From: an uncultured Granulosicoccus sp. | GTDB taxonomy: Bacteria > Pseudomonadota > Gammaproteobacteria > Granulosicoccales > Granulosicoccaceae | Direction of reading: 5' to 3' | Length of the DNA stretch: 64,000 nucleotides | Assembly (NCBI GenBank): GCA_947492525.1 | Contig: CANLNQ010000012.1 | Coordinates: 1-64,000, forward strand | Shown here: piece by piece, positions 29,125 to 38,049 of the stretch | How positions within the stretch are numbered: position 1 is the first letter of the stretch | Layout: each line of letters starts with the position of its first letter | The notes under the pieces: generated by a model | Database searches by the model: none | The model's input: only the letters and a program-made list of their open reading frames with translations | Told to the model about the DNA's origin: nothing | Translations under genes and position numbers: made by a program

Positions 29125-29715
29125 TCAGCCGGTAATGGCACGCTCGAGAAAATCGAGTCTGTCCTGACCCCAGAAAAGTTCCCCATCCAGCGCGTAGGTG
29201 GGCGAGCCGAACACATCCTTGCTGTGAGCATCGGCCGTGACATCCATCAGCTTCTGACGCATTGCATCATTATCGGCAGCGGCCAGCAGCGCCTTGCCGT
29301 CAATACCGCACTCATCGGCAATCTCGATCAGTGTCTGGGGATCGGCAATGTTCTTCTCATCTCGCCACACCGCGGTCAGCATGGCATCACTCAGCGCCGC
29401 AGATTGCTCGGCGGTAGCGGCGTAGACCATACAGGCAGCCAGTGTCTGATCAGCCGGGAAATAGGCCGGGGTCAGGTTGATGGGCACATTCAGGTGTTTC
29501 GACCAGCGCTTGAGCTCATCCATGCGAAATCGCTGACGCGATGGATGGCGCTTGGCCGGCGGTACACCCCCCATGTTGCCGAACGTCGACGCAACGTCAA
29601 TGGGCAGATAATTCACGGAAACACCCGTGCGCGTCTTCAGCTCGTTGAATTTGCCGATGGCCAGATAGCTCCAGGGCGAAATCAGGAAGTGGTAGTAATC
29701 GATGGTCTTGCTCAA
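29125..29715 (-). CDS. 2-hydroxychromene-2-carboxylate isomerase family (DsbA fold)
   Basis: 196 aa. It begins IDYYHFLISPWSYLA, matching the NahD/kappa-GST type of DsbA-fold protein in which a Ser replaces the redox CxxC. GSPTYALDGELFWGQDRLDFLERAI is the typical C-terminal thioredoxin-like half. Such enzymes isomerise hydroxychromene carboxylates with glutathione in aromatic degradation, or conjugate glutathione. No naphthalene-type pathway genes are adjacent, so the substrate is open. Confidence 0.85.
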   Translation of the reverse strand: MSKTIDYYHFLISPWSYLAIGKFNELKTRTGVSVNYLPIDVASTFGNMGGVPPAKRHPSRQRFRMDELKRWSKHLNVPINLTPAYFPADQTLAACMVYAATAEQSAALSDAMLTAVWRDEKNIADPQTLIEIADECGIDGKALLAAADNDAMRQKLMDVTADAHSKDVFGSPTYALDGELFWGQDRLDFLERAITG

Positions 29716-29946
29716 GCGAATGTTCTCCAGGCCAGGTCATAGGACAGAGCGCCGGGAACGACACTGAGTTCCCGGACAGCGTTTGCGAAGCGGCCAACCT
29801 GTCGACTCCCTGACGGACTGCCGCCACCCAGTATACGCATTGCGGTGTCGCAACCAGAACAGCTCGGTGAGCAATCGGAGGCAATCGCGCCGCCATCAGG
29901 TGTCATGGAAACGTACAATGGCCGCATATTCTGCCAGACTCCTCCC

Positions 29947-31308
29947 ATGCTGCTCGTACTCAAACATTCCTGGGCCTTGATGCTCGGCGTCCTGCTATTG
30001 ATGCTGGGCAACGGCCTGCAGGGGACCCTGCTTGGCGTGCGTGGCTCGCTGGAACAGATCGACTCATCCACCATGGGTCTGATCATGGCTGGCTACTTCG
30101 TCGGTTTTCTGGGCGGCTCTCGCCTCACGCCCCTGATGTTGCAACGCGTGGGACACGTCAGAGTCTTTGCCGCACTGGGCTCTCTGGTGTCTGCCGCCTT
30201 CATCCTCTATGCATCCGTGGTGAATCCCATCGCCTGGTTACTGCTGCGCGTACTGGTCGGTTTCTGCTTTTCGGGCATCTATGTGGTGGCCGAGAGCTGG
30301 CTGAACCATTCGGCCTCGAATGAATCCCGCGGACAGGCCCTGTCACTGTATCTGATCGTACAGATGGGCGGCATGGTGCTTGGCCAGCTACTGCTCAATG
30401 TTGCCGACCCCGCCGGATACGACCTGTTCGTGCTGATCACCGTGCTGGTGTCGGTCTCTTTCGCCCCCATGCTGCTCTCCTCCTCATCCAGTGCGCCACT
30501 GATCAGCGCTCCCCGGCCCATGTCACTCAAGGAGCTGATCAATACCTCGCCACTGGCCTGCTTCGGCATTTTACTGCTCGGCGGCGTGTATTCCGTTCTG
30601 TATGCCATGTCGCCGGTCTATGCCACTGAACGCGGCCTGAGCATCGCGCAGACCTCCTATTTCATCACGGCCATTTTTCTGGGCGCCATGGTGTTCCAGT
30701 TTCCCATTGGCTGGCTATCGGACAGGATTGACCGACGCCTGCTGATCATCGGCGTCACGGCCGTCGGGGCGATCGTCGCCCTGATCGGCATGCAATTCAG
30801 CGATAGTTACCTGATATTGCTCATTTCAGCTTTCCTGCTGGGCGGCGCAGCCAACCCGACCTACTCGTTGCTGGTCGCCTATGCCAACGATTATCTGGAG
30901 CTGGACCAGATGGCCTCGGCCGCCGGCGGACTCCTGTTCATCAATGGCTGCGGAGCCATGACCGGCCCCGTGATCGTGGGTTTCGTCATGACCAAACTGG
31001 GCATCGAGTGGTACTTCATCACGCTGTTCCTGCTGCTCGGCGGTATCTGTCTGTATGGCATCTACCGGATCAGTCAGCGTGCGCACGAAGTGGTGCACGA
31101 CGCCTCTCCCTACCTGCCCATCTCGGCGCGAACCAGTGGCCTGGCAACCGAGTTTGCCCTGTCGGCCGCCGAGGACGAACAGCTCGAGGAACTCGAAGAT
31201 GCCGAAGAGGTTTTCGAGTCGCGTTTGTATGACGACGAGGTGATACAGCGCATGGACGATGGCAGCAGCGGTGACACCCCGAGTACGCCTCAGAGCAAGG
31301 CCGACTGA
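29947..31308 (+). CDS. MFS transporter (YcaD-like)
   Basis: 453 aa from the ATG at 29947; the in-frame ATG at 29905 (467 aa) has a slightly better upstream AGG and is possible. Twelve hydrophobic helices, with the MFS loop-2 motif in variant form (GYFVGFLGGSRLTPLMLQRVGHVRVF) and the loop-8 equivalent IGWLSDRIDRRLLI. It has an acidic C-terminal cytoplasmic tail of about 70 residues. Substrate unknown. Its end overlaps the convergent EamA gene by 19 bp. Confidence 0.85.
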   Translation: MLLVLKHSWALMLGVLLLMLGNGLQGTLLGVRGSLEQIDSSTMGLIMAGYFVGFLGGSRLTPLMLQRVGHVRVFAALGSLVSAAFILYASVVNPIAWLLLRVLVGFCFSGIYVVAESWLNHSASNESRGQALSLYLIVQMGGMVLGQLLLNVADPAGYDLFVLITVLVSVSFAPMLLSSSSSAPLISAPRPMSLKELINTSPLACFGILLLGGVYSVLYAMSPVYATERGLSIAQTSYFITAIFLGAMVFQFPIGWLSDRIDRRLLIIGVTAVGAIVALIGMQFSDSYLILLISAFLLGGAANPTYSLLVAYANDYLELDQMASAAGGLLFINGCGAMTGPVIVGFVMTKLGIEWYFITLFLLLGGICLYGIYRISQRAHEVVHDASPYLPISARTSGLATEFALSAAEDEQLEELEDAEEVFESRLYDDEVIQRMDDGSSGDTPSTPQSKAD

Positions 31309-32177
31309 CGCAGACGTCTGGCCAGACTCAGTTCGCGGTACAGCGTGAACAGTCCCATGGCGATGACGATCCCCGATCCCAGCAGAGTCAGGCCATCGGG
31401 GACTTCATCGAATACCAGGTAGCCGAGCATGATGCTCCACAGCAGGCTGGTGTAGCGAAAGGGCACCACGTAGGCCACTTCCCCGGTTCGCATCGACAGG
31501 ACGATGAACTGGTAACCGACGAACAGAAAGACGGCGGCCAGTGACAGAACGCCCAGTTGCTGCCACGACATGTCAATCCAGTTGCCGGCGAGAAACACCA
31601 TGACGAAGCCGAACACGGAGACCAGCACGGCCGTGGCGCCACTGACCAGCAACGAAGGCAGGGATGCCGGCAGAGCACGGGTGGACAGATCCCGGGCCGC
31701 GGCAAACAGCACCGAGATGACCACCCACAACGATGCCGGAGCGAAACCGCCGGTGCCCGGTCGAATGATGATCATGACACCGGCAAAGCCCACGGCAATC
31801 GCTGTCCAGCGCCGCCAGCCAACCGCTTCGCGAAATACCACTGCGGCCCCCAGGGTCACGGCCAGGGGCAGGGCCTGCAGAATCGCTGACACATTGGCAA
31901 AGGGCAGTGCCACCAATGCCATCAGGAAACAATAGGCCGCCGCCAGCTCCATGCTCGCGCGCAAACCGACCATGGGGATCAGTGCCTCGCGCAGGCGTGG
32001 CAGCAAGCCTCTCTGCCACAGCACCAGAGCGATGAGAAAGCTCAGGATCAGACCACGAACCGCCAGTACCTGGGTGGTCGGCAAGGCACCATCGAGAGAC
32101 TTGACCAGCGCATCATTGACGGCAAAGCCTGCCATGGACAACACCATGCACAGGCTCGCACGCAGATTGGGGGACAT
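31290..32177 (-). CDS. EamA/DMT-family transporter
   Basis: 295 aa with about ten membrane helices in two EamA repeats. The first starts AGFAVNDALVKSL and the second covers VVISVLFAAARDLSTRAL to SLLWSIMLGYLVFDEVPD. Drug/metabolite transporters of this type usually export small metabolites or amino acids; the substrate is not predictable. It is convergent with the MFS gene (19-bp overlap of coding ends), and its upstream side opens onto the AT-rich island. Confidence 0.85.
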   Translation of the reverse strand: MSPNLRASLCMVLSMAGFAVNDALVKSLDGALPTTQVLAVRGLILSFLIALVLWQRGLLPRLREALIPMVGLRASMELAAAYCFLMALVALPFANVSAILQALPLAVTLGAAVVFREAVGWRRWTAIAVGFAGVMIIIRPGTGGFAPASLWVVISVLFAAARDLSTRALPASLPSLLVSGATAVLVSVFGFVMVFLAGNWIDMSWQQLGVLSLAAVFLFVGYQFIVLSMRTGEVAYVVPFRYTSLLWSIMLGYLVFDEVPDGLTLLGSGIVIAMGLFTLYRELSLARRLRQSALL

Positions 32178-32264
32178 GTCGGTCCATCAACGTCAGACAG
32201 GGGCATGCATCATAGGCCCTTGTACAATGGCGGGCTATCCGGAATGCGTCACCTGTAATACGAA

Positions 32265-32400
32265 AATAAAGATGGCAACTTGTCAAGAAGAAAACGTTGC
32301 TACTACAAGACGTGAAATTTCTGAAAATAAATAAAGTAGGTAACTTAAAACTGGTTAATTATCAATTTGCTGTTTTTCTGAAAAATAAGGTTGGTAACTT
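32265..32400. repeat. Three 17-bp direct repeats in an AT-rich block
   Basis: Copies at 32265-32281, 32330-32346 and 32384-32400 fit the consensus AATAARGWWGGYAACTT, spaced 65 and 54 bp apart. The surrounding 200 bp are strikingly AT-rich compared with the neighbouring genes. The rest of 32178-32614 holds no supported gene. Confidence 0.75.
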
Positions 32401-32614
32401 CCAACTCAATTTCATTACGACCAGCATGGTAAGCCGTCCAAAGGTAATGCTTATCCGTCTATGATTGGGCCCATCTGATACGTAAACGTTCACGACATCA
32501 GACTGGCGTTCTGACGCATGTAACCTATCATCAGTGCATCACCCGCACTTGCTGGTAGCCCGAACGTGGTCGACTTCCTGCGCCCAGCACCACCCAGAAC
32601 ACTCGAAGAGGCTC

Positions 32615-32986
32615 ATGCCCAGATCGATGGCTTGTGGGGCATTGTCACCTGAACTCAAACACCAGAACGATGAGCTTCGAGAACAGGTGAATGAGCTGGG
32701 TGAACGCATTGGCAAGAGTTCGCGCAATTCATCTCGTCCGCCCTCGTCGGACTCCACCACCCAGCGGGCCAAACGACGCAAGAAACCAAAGTCTCATCGG
32801 CGTCAAGGTGCGCAACTGGGTCATACCCGTCATGAAAGGTCGCTTGTTAGCGAGCAGGACGTTGACAAGATTCAGCCCTCTTTTCCCGATGCGCAGTGCG
32901 GCTGTGGTGGCCAGGCCGGCATCGAGTCCGAGCCGCGATGCCGACATCAGGCCTTTGATATTCCCCAGGTACCCCCAGCGTCATGA
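32615..32986 (+). pseudogene. IS66 transposase remnant (N-terminal part only)
   Basis: The translation shows the IS66 N-terminal layout: a leucine-rich coiled coil (NDELREQVNELGERI), SSRNSSRPPSSDS, a basic Lys/Arg stretch, the GHxRHERSLV region and CGCGG of the zinc-binding part, then RHQAFDIPQ. It stops about where the zinc-binding domain would continue; the catalytic DDE domain and partner orfs are absent. It is therefore a truncated relic, probably cut by the event that brought in the resolvase block just downstream. Confidence 0.8.
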
Positions 32987-33026
32987 TAGTTGGCCTCTAC
33001 CTTGGTCGCGACACTGACATTGATCA

Positions 33027-33050
33027 TTGCATAAACAGTCGTTTGTGCAA
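33027..33050. other. Res-like site I palindrome
   Basis: The 24-bp sequence has inverted arms TTGCATAAAC and GTTTGTGCAA around AGTC, 108 bp before the resolvase start. It is a plausible crossover site. A close variant occurs at 35712-35735. Confidence 0.6.
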
Positions 33051-33106
33051 CAATTTCCGCACTTTTTCACATCCGCGTCAGATCAAGGCTTCATCAGGTC
33101 TGTTTG

Positions 33107-33156
33107 TTGCAATAACCTGTTGCATAATAAAATTTAATTGCAACATGTTATTGCAT
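33107..33156. promoter_or_regulatory. Res-like accessory sites II/III and operator of the recombinase
   Basis: Two 18-bp arms, at 33107-33124 and 33139-33156, form an inverted repeat with two mismatches around an AT-rich spacer. The second arm ends 1 bp before the recombinase ATG. Position and TTGCA-type half sites fit resolvase accessory binding sites that also allow autorepression. Confidence 0.6.
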
Positions 33157-33157
33157 C

Positions 33158-34141
33158 ATGCGACTCGGCTATGCACGCGTCTCGACCCAAGATCAGGACA
33201 CCCGCGTCCAGCTGACCGCGCTCAAGGCGGCGAAGTGCGATCGTGTGTTCCAGGAGAAGGCCTCCGGGGGACGCTGGGACAGACCCCAGCTGCAACAGTT
33301 GCTAGAGCAGCTACGGCCGGATGATGTGTTCGTGGTCTGGAAGCTGGATCGGCTCTCACGCTCGTTGAAGGATCTGTTGCTGGTGTTGGAGGCGATCGAT
33401 CAGGCCGGTGCGCACTTCCAGAGTCTGACCGAAGCGATCGACACCACCACCTCGGCCGGTCGGATGATGATGCACATGGTGGGTTCGTTCGCTGAGTTCG
33501 AACGTTCCTTGCTCCGAGAGCGGACCCGTGTTGGTTTGGATGAGGCCCGAAAAGCCGGACGTATCGGTGGCCGTCGTCCGAAGTTGACTCCAGAGCAGCA
33601 ACAGGAAGTGGTGGAGCTGGTCAGTACCGGAAAGAAGAGTGCCGCTGATGCGGCCCGGTTGTTTCAGGTGCATCCGGCTACGGTCTCGCGTCTGCTGGCA
33701 CAGCATCGAGCGACCCAATTGGATCAGGCCCCCAAGCCTATACCGCCGGCAAAGTCGAAACGACGGGCGAAGAAGAAGGCGCGCTCAAAGAAGATTTCAT
33801 CCAAAAAGAAAGCCGCAACGAAACCGGCGGAGACAGTGCTGGATGCCATTGGGCTTGCCAGATCAGTAAGCTTCAAAGACTTCCCCGGTGCTGTCAGTGT
33901 CATGTGTGAGGCAAAGACACTGCCCATTGGGGAGAGATTGGATTGGCAGCCGACATCGCCGCATCAATACATGGCTATCTGGGAAGTAGAAGCACTGATC
34001 GGTAAGTTCCGGGAGACACACGCTGATGCCGTAATCGAGCAGCGCTACATGGTCGAAGATAAAACGATCATCGAGTTGATGGCTTCATACGCAGATAAGC
34101 GGGCTGACCATCGTATGGTGTGTCAGGCAAGAGGGCGGTGA
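33158..34141 (+). CDS. Serine recombinase (resolvase) with unusual C-terminal extension
   Basis: 327 aa. Residues 1-135 are a resolvase catalytic domain: YARVSTQDQD with the catalytic Ser, VWKLDRLSRSLKDL, and GSFAEFERSLLRERTRVGL leading to the long E helix. A helix-turn-helix follows (KKSAADAARLFQVHPATVSRLLAQH, about 160-185), completing an ordinary ~185-residue resolvase. Beyond it lies a Lys/Arg-rich linker (about 200-225) and about 100 further residues with no recognised family. This suggests fusion to a captured reading frame. Res-like sites lie directly upstream and there is no intact transposase, so the parent transposon is incomplete. Confidence 0.88.
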   Translation: MRLGYARVSTQDQDTRVQLTALKAAKCDRVFQEKASGGRWDRPQLQQLLEQLRPDDVFVVWKLDRLSRSLKDLLLVLEAIDQAGAHFQSLTEAIDTTTSAGRMMMHMVGSFAEFERSLLRERTRVGLDEARKAGRIGGRRPKLTPEQQQEVVELVSTGKKSAADAARLFQVHPATVSRLLAQHRATQLDQAPKPIPPAKSKRRAKKKARSKKISSKKKAATKPAETVLDAIGLARSVSFKDFPGAVSVMCEAKTLPIGERLDWQPTSPHQYMAIWEVEALIGKFRETHADAVIEQRYMVEDKTIIELMASYADKRADHRMVCQARGR

Positions 34142-34303
34142 AAAATCAGCGGCTTGGGAATGCCTGTCCTGAAAAGCCATTTGGGGACATCGGGCAATTC
34201 AAAACTGAATTTGCACTACAACGTGTATTGAATTTTTCTCAGCGGTGGTAACTCAGATTTGCCCCCTGTTGTATTAGCTGGCAAGATGACTTTCGTCAGT
34301 CCT

Positions 34304-34320
34304 TATAAATTTTTATAAAA
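34304..34320 (+). promoter_or_regulatory. Possible AT-rich promoter of the collagen-like gene
   Basis: TTATAAA occurs twice, separated by TTT, 30-45 bp before the start codon. The first copy can serve as a -10 element; no clear -35 is visible. An AAGGAGAG ribosome site follows before the ATG at 34349. Confidence 0.3.
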
Positions 34321-34348
34321 GTACAACAACCTTTCAAGGAGAGAAGTT

Positions 34349-35401
34349 ATGGCTGCACCGAGTGTCAGTGGCATATTGTTCACTGCGATTTTACCTCTCA
34401 TTCTTACCGCCTTTTTCGTATCACCTGCTACGGCCGACACGCTAGGGGCTTGTGTCAAGAACAACAGTGGCAATATCAAAATGGCTGACTCTGCGGCCGA
34501 GTGTAAAAACAATGAATATTTCATCTCATGGAATGACCAAGGTCCGATCGGATTGACAGGGCCTGCCGGTGCAGATGGCAACGATGGTGTTGACGGGCAA
34601 GACGGCGCACCTGGTGCTACCGGGCCTCAAGGCCCGATCGGAATGACAGGGCCCGCTGGTTCAGATGGCAACGACGGTGTTGATGGGCAAGACGGTGCAC
34701 CTGGTGCTACCGGGCCTCAGGGGCCCGCTGGATTAGCTGGTACTGATGGAACCAACGGAGTCGACGGACAAGATGGTTTGGCGTGCTGGGATCTGAATGG
34801 TGATGGTTTGCAAGATACGGCTGAGGATATAAACAACGATGGATTATTCAGCGCCCTCGATTGTGCAGGACCGCAAGGTGTAGCCGGTGCAACTGGTGCA
34901 CAAGGCCCTCAAGGAGATACAGGACCAGCAGGCACTGATGGTGCTATTGGACCTCAAGGCCCGGTCGGAATGACAGGGCCCGCTGGTTCAGATGGCAACG
35001 ACGGTGTTGATGGGCAAGACGGTGCACCTGGTGCTACCGGGCCTCAGGGGCCGATCGGATTGACTGGACCCGCCGGACCTAGAGGACCTGCGGGATCTGA
35101 TGGTGGCGGTTCCTTAATACTTGTTAGCGAAACCTCTATAGAAGAGGATTCCAATTTTTTCCCGAACGCGCCAAGTAGTAGAGCGGCTGAATTTGTCATC
35201 TGTCCTGTCGTGCCGGGATTCGAGTCAATTGCTATATCAGGTGGTTGCAGTGTTAGAGAATTTAGTGGAGGTGCCAACGGCTGGACTCTTAATCAGAATT
35301 CAAAGTTCTTAAATGGATGGAGCTGTTGGGCACAATGTAACGGTATAGATGGCTGCAATGGGCTAATTATTGGGGCCCAAGTTAATTGCATACTTGAGTG
35401 A
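34349..35401 (+). CDS. Secreted collagen-like (Gly-X-Y) repeat protein
   Basis: 350 aa. A signal peptide ends near SPATA, then a short Cys-bearing N-domain (GACVKNNSGNIKMADSAAEC). Two blocks of Gly-X-Y triplets (about 68-145 and 175-252) are rich in GPQGP, GATGP and GNDGVDGQDG. Between them lies a compact insert with paired cysteines and an EF-hand-like DLNGDGLQD...INNDGL segment. The C-terminal ~95 residues form a Cys-rich globular domain. A trimeric, calcium-influenced extracellular fibre is likely. Base use is AT-richer than the chromosome around it, especially in the C-terminal part, supporting acquisition with the resolvase. It has a strong ribosome site. Confidence 0.9.
   Translation: MAAPSVSGILFTAILPLILTAFFVSPATADTLGACVKNNSGNIKMADSAAECKNNEYFISWNDQGPIGLTGPAGADGNDGVDGQDGAPGATGPQGPIGMTGPAGSDGNDGVDGQDGAPGATGPQGPAGLAGTDGTNGVDGQDGLACWDLNGDGLQDTAEDINNDGLFSALDCAGPQGVAGATGAQGPQGDTGPAGTDGAIGPQGPVGMTGPAGSDGNDGVDGQDGAPGATGPQGPIGLTGPAGPRGPAGSDGGGSLILVSETSIEEDSNFFPNAPSSRAAEFVICPVVPGFESIAISGGCSVREFSGGANGWTLNQNSKFLNGWSCWAQCNGIDGCNGLIIGAQVNCILE
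34638..35052 (+). repeat. 88-bp exact direct repeat within the collagen-like gene
   Basis: Bases 34638-34725 recur identically at 34965-35052 (offset 327 bp, a multiple of 3). This allows in-frame loss or gain of the intervening 109 codons, including the EF-hand-like insert. Confidence 0.85.
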
Positions 35402-35448
35402 ACACATTCGCTTTCTCATGGCAGAAGGTTGCGTATTTTTAGCCTCCT

Positions 35449-35478
35449 AGCGCCCCACAAATGTCATTGTGGGGCGCT
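35449..35478 (+). terminator. Strong hairpin after the collagen-like gene
   Basis: Perfect 12-bp stem AGCGCCCCACAA/TTGTGGGGCGCT with loop ATGTCA, 48 bp after the stop. The downstream sequence is only moderately T-rich. Confidence 0.65.
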
Positions 35479-35526
35479 GCCCTACCTTCTTTTGGAGCTA
35501 CTAAGGCATAGCATATTAGGTCGCCA

Positions 35527-35709
35527 TTAAAGGGACCTTTTTCGATGCTCTCGAAGGGCTCGCTTGGGTGCTTCAGCGTAGTGGTTCTCATGCTCACTAA
35601 GCAAGCCGAGCAACAACTGTAGCTGGTCAGCGACATACTCATCACTGAGAGTTGTTGCTGGGAGGCTTTCCCGACTCGATCTTCCCTGTAGCTCAATACG
35701 TTCGTCCAT
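35527..35709 (-). CDS. Possible small hypothetical protein
   Basis: 60 aa from the ATG at 35709, with the site-I-like palindrome ending up to 3 bp before this start. The product is charged and helical in look (RALREHRKRSL end) with no recognised family. An in-frame ATG at 35748 would put the palindrome inside the gene. It could equally be a relic of a gene broken when the island formed. Confidence 0.25.
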   Translation of the reverse strand: MDERIELQGRSSRESLPATTLSDEYVADQLQLLLGLLSEHENHYAEAPKRALREHRKRSL

Positions 35710-35711
35710 CG

Positions 35712-35735
35712 TTGCACAAACGTTCGTTTGCGCAA
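35712..35735. other. Second site-I-like palindrome
   Basis: Arms TTGCACAAAC and GTTTGCGCAA around GTTC. It matches the 33027-33050 palindrome at 20 of 24 positions and lies on the opposite side of the resolvase/collagen block. Confidence 0.65.
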
Positions 35736-36168
35736 CAGAGTACCTCATCCGCTCTCATAATTCTTCGGCATCACCGCTTAGACATTCGATGGCCTTGCGC
35801 GCTTTCGCTAGTTCATCTAGAGCTGAACGTCAATCTTCCGCTTGAACTACCGGACAGAACCGCCCCACGGATAGCCTCACGGTCGTAGAAAGTGCTTGCA
35901 GAGTCCGAAAATACTCCCAGCAGCATGGCGTAGCAGGACAATGGCGAGGAGATTTCCTCAACCAGCGCAGAGACTCCGGAAACGGGTCATTGTGTTACTT
36001 GGAGTGATTCAGCAGACACTGTCTGCTGAATTCATTCCGGTGCCGGGCCACAATAAAGGCGCGCATCTGCCGCACTTTCGCGGCAACAAATCCAAGGTGC
36101 GAATCGCGCACCGAGGTCCTCGGCCAATCACTTGATCAGCCTCTCGCCATAGACCGACCTTTTAGTCC
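35736..36168. other. Right flank of the island, no intact gene
   Basis: 433 bp between the palindrome and glmS. On the minus strand a 24-residue helical-looking fragment ends at 35755 and is blocked upstream by a stop, suggesting a decayed gene. Nothing else is supported. Confidence 0.4.
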
Positions 36169-38001
36169 TTATTCTACCGTCACCGACTTCGCCAGGTTCC
36201 TCGGCTGATCCACATCGGTTCCCTTGATCAGTGCCACGTGATAGGACAGCAGCTGCAGCGGGATCGTGTAGATGATCGGTGCAATCAGCGGATCGCAATG
36301 CGGCACTTCCAGCACGGTCATGGTCTGGTCACTGACGAATTGCGCCTGCTTGTCGGCGAAGACATACATCAGGCCACCGCGTGCACGCACCTCTTCCACA
36401 TTCGATTTGAGCTTCTCGACCAGCTCGTTGTTCGGTGCGACAACGATGACCGGCATGTCCGCATCGATCAATGCCAGGGGGCCATGCTTGAGTTCACCCG
36501 CGGCATAGGCCTCGGCATGAATGTAGGAAATCTCCTTGAGCTTCAGAGCCCCTTCCATGGCTATGGGGTACTGGTCGCCACGCCCCAGGAACAGGCTGTG
36601 GTGCTTGTCGGCAAAATCCTCGGCCAGTCCCTGAATGGCCTCATCCATGCTCAGCACCTGCTCGATCTTTGCCGGCAGACTCTGCAAGGCGGCAACCACC
36701 TGCTTTTCCCGCTCGGCACCCATGCCCTTGTGATGGCCGACGGCGGCAGCCAGCATCAACAGCGCTGACAGTTGCACGGTAAATGCCTTGGTTGAAGCCA
36801 CACCGATCTCGGCACCTGCCTTCATCAGATAGGTCATGTCCGATTCCCGCGTCAGCGAGGAGCCGGGCACGTTGCAGATGGTCAGACTGGTCATGTAGCC
36901 CTGCTGCTGCGACAGACGCAGAGCTGCCAGCGTGTCTGCGGTTTCCCCCGATTGGGAAATGGTGACCAGCAGGCTGTTCGGACGGACATGCGACTTGCGG
37001 TAGCGATACTCGGAAGCGATCTCCACATTGCATGACACACCGGCAAAATCCTCGAACCAGTAACGCGCAGTCATGCCGGCGTGGTAACTGGTACCGCAGG
37101 CGATGATCTGCACATGCTCCACATCCTTGAGCAGTTGCTCGGCGTTCTCGCCAAAGGCGGCGTCCAGTACACGACCACCGGACAGACGATCTTCCAGCGT
37201 GCGCTGGATCGCTACCGGCTGCTCGTGGATTTCCTTCTGCATGAAGTGACGGTAGATGCCCTTGTCGCTCGCGTCGTGAGAGAGAGTCGATTCCTCGACA
37301 GCGCGTTCGACGGCATTGCCATTGACATCCACCACCTCGACACTGGTGCGGGTGATACGCGCCACGTCCCCTTCTTCCAAGAAAGCGAAACGCCGTGTTA
37401 CCGGCAACAGGGCCAGCTGATCCGAGGCAATGAAATGTTCACCGACACCGTAGCCGATGACCAGTGGGCTGCCGGATCGAGCCACGATGAGTTGATCCGG
37501 TTCAGTCCGGTCCATGATCACCGTACCGTAAGCGCCTTCGAGTTGCGACACGGTCTTCTGCACGGCTTCGAACAGGCTGCCCGAGGTCTTCAGTTCATGA
37601 TCGACCAGATGCGCAATCACTTCCGTATCGGTATCTGACGTGATGTCATAGCTCAGCGCCTTGAGCTTTACACGCAGCTCCTGATGATTCTCGATGATGC
37701 CATTGTGCACAACAGCAATGCGATCGACAGACACATGCGGGTGGGCATTGGCCTCGTTCGGCTCACCGTGGGTTGCCCAGCGCGTATGAGCGATGCCCGT
37801 ACCACCGGGCATGCCGTACTGTTCGACAGCCTCGACCAGTTCCTTCACCTTGCCGACACGGCGCAATCGGTTCAGTGAGCCGCTGCTATCCACGGTCGCC
37901 ACACCGGCAGAGTCATATCCCCGATATTCCAGGCTCTGCAGCCCCATCAAAAGTATGCCAGCGACATCCCGCTGAGCTACTGCGCCTACGATTCCGCACA
38001 T
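36169..38001 (-). CDS. glmS: Glutamine-fructose-6-phosphate aminotransferase
   Basis: 610 aa, normal length. The start [12 protein letters not shown] exposes the catalytic N-terminal Cys after Met removal; the glutaminase domain includes [16 protein letters not shown]. Two SIS sugar-isomerase domains follow ([49 protein letters not shown]) and the conserved end is [11 protein letters not shown]. It makes glucosamine-6-phosphate for peptidoglycan and LPS. It lies 48 bp downstream of glmU on the same strand, the classic order. Confidence 0.98.
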   Translation of the reverse strand: MCGIVGAVAQRDVAGILLMGLQSLEYRGYDSAGVATVDSSGSLNRLRRVGKVKELVEAVEQYGMPGGTGIAHTRWATHGEPNEANAHPHVSVDRIAVVHNGIIENHQELRVKLKALSYDITSDTDTEVIAHLVDHELKTSGSLFEAVQKTVSQLEGAYGTVIMDRTEPDQLIVARSGSPLVIGYGVGEHFIASDQLALLPVTRRFAFLEEGDVARITRTSVEVVDVNGNAVERAVEESTLSHDASDKGIYRHFMQKEIHEQPVAIQRTLEDRLSGGRVLDAAFGENAEQLLKDVEHVQIIACGTSYHAGMTARYWFEDFAGVSCNVEIASEYRYRKSHVRPNSLLVTISQSGETADTLAALRLSQQQGYMTSLTICNVPGSSLTRESDMTYLMKAGAEIGVASTKAFTVQLSALLMLAAAVGHHKGMGAEREKQVVAALQSLPAKIEQVLSMDEAIQGLAEDFADKHHSLFLGRGDQYPIAMEGALKLKEISYIHAEAYAAGELKHGPLALIDADMPVIVVAPNNELVEKLKSNVEEVRARGGLMYVFADKQAQFVSDQTMTVLEVPHCDPLIAPIIYTIPLQLLSYHVALIKGTDVDQPRNLAKSVTVE

Positions 38002-38049
38002 AAAATGTCGTCCTGATGATTGTTCTACTGCCGCCGGGGCGACAGCTGA

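Noticed and set aside
35896-36135. 79-aa plus-strand frame next to glmS
   Set aside because: No ribosome site or family; composition like random non-coding DNA.
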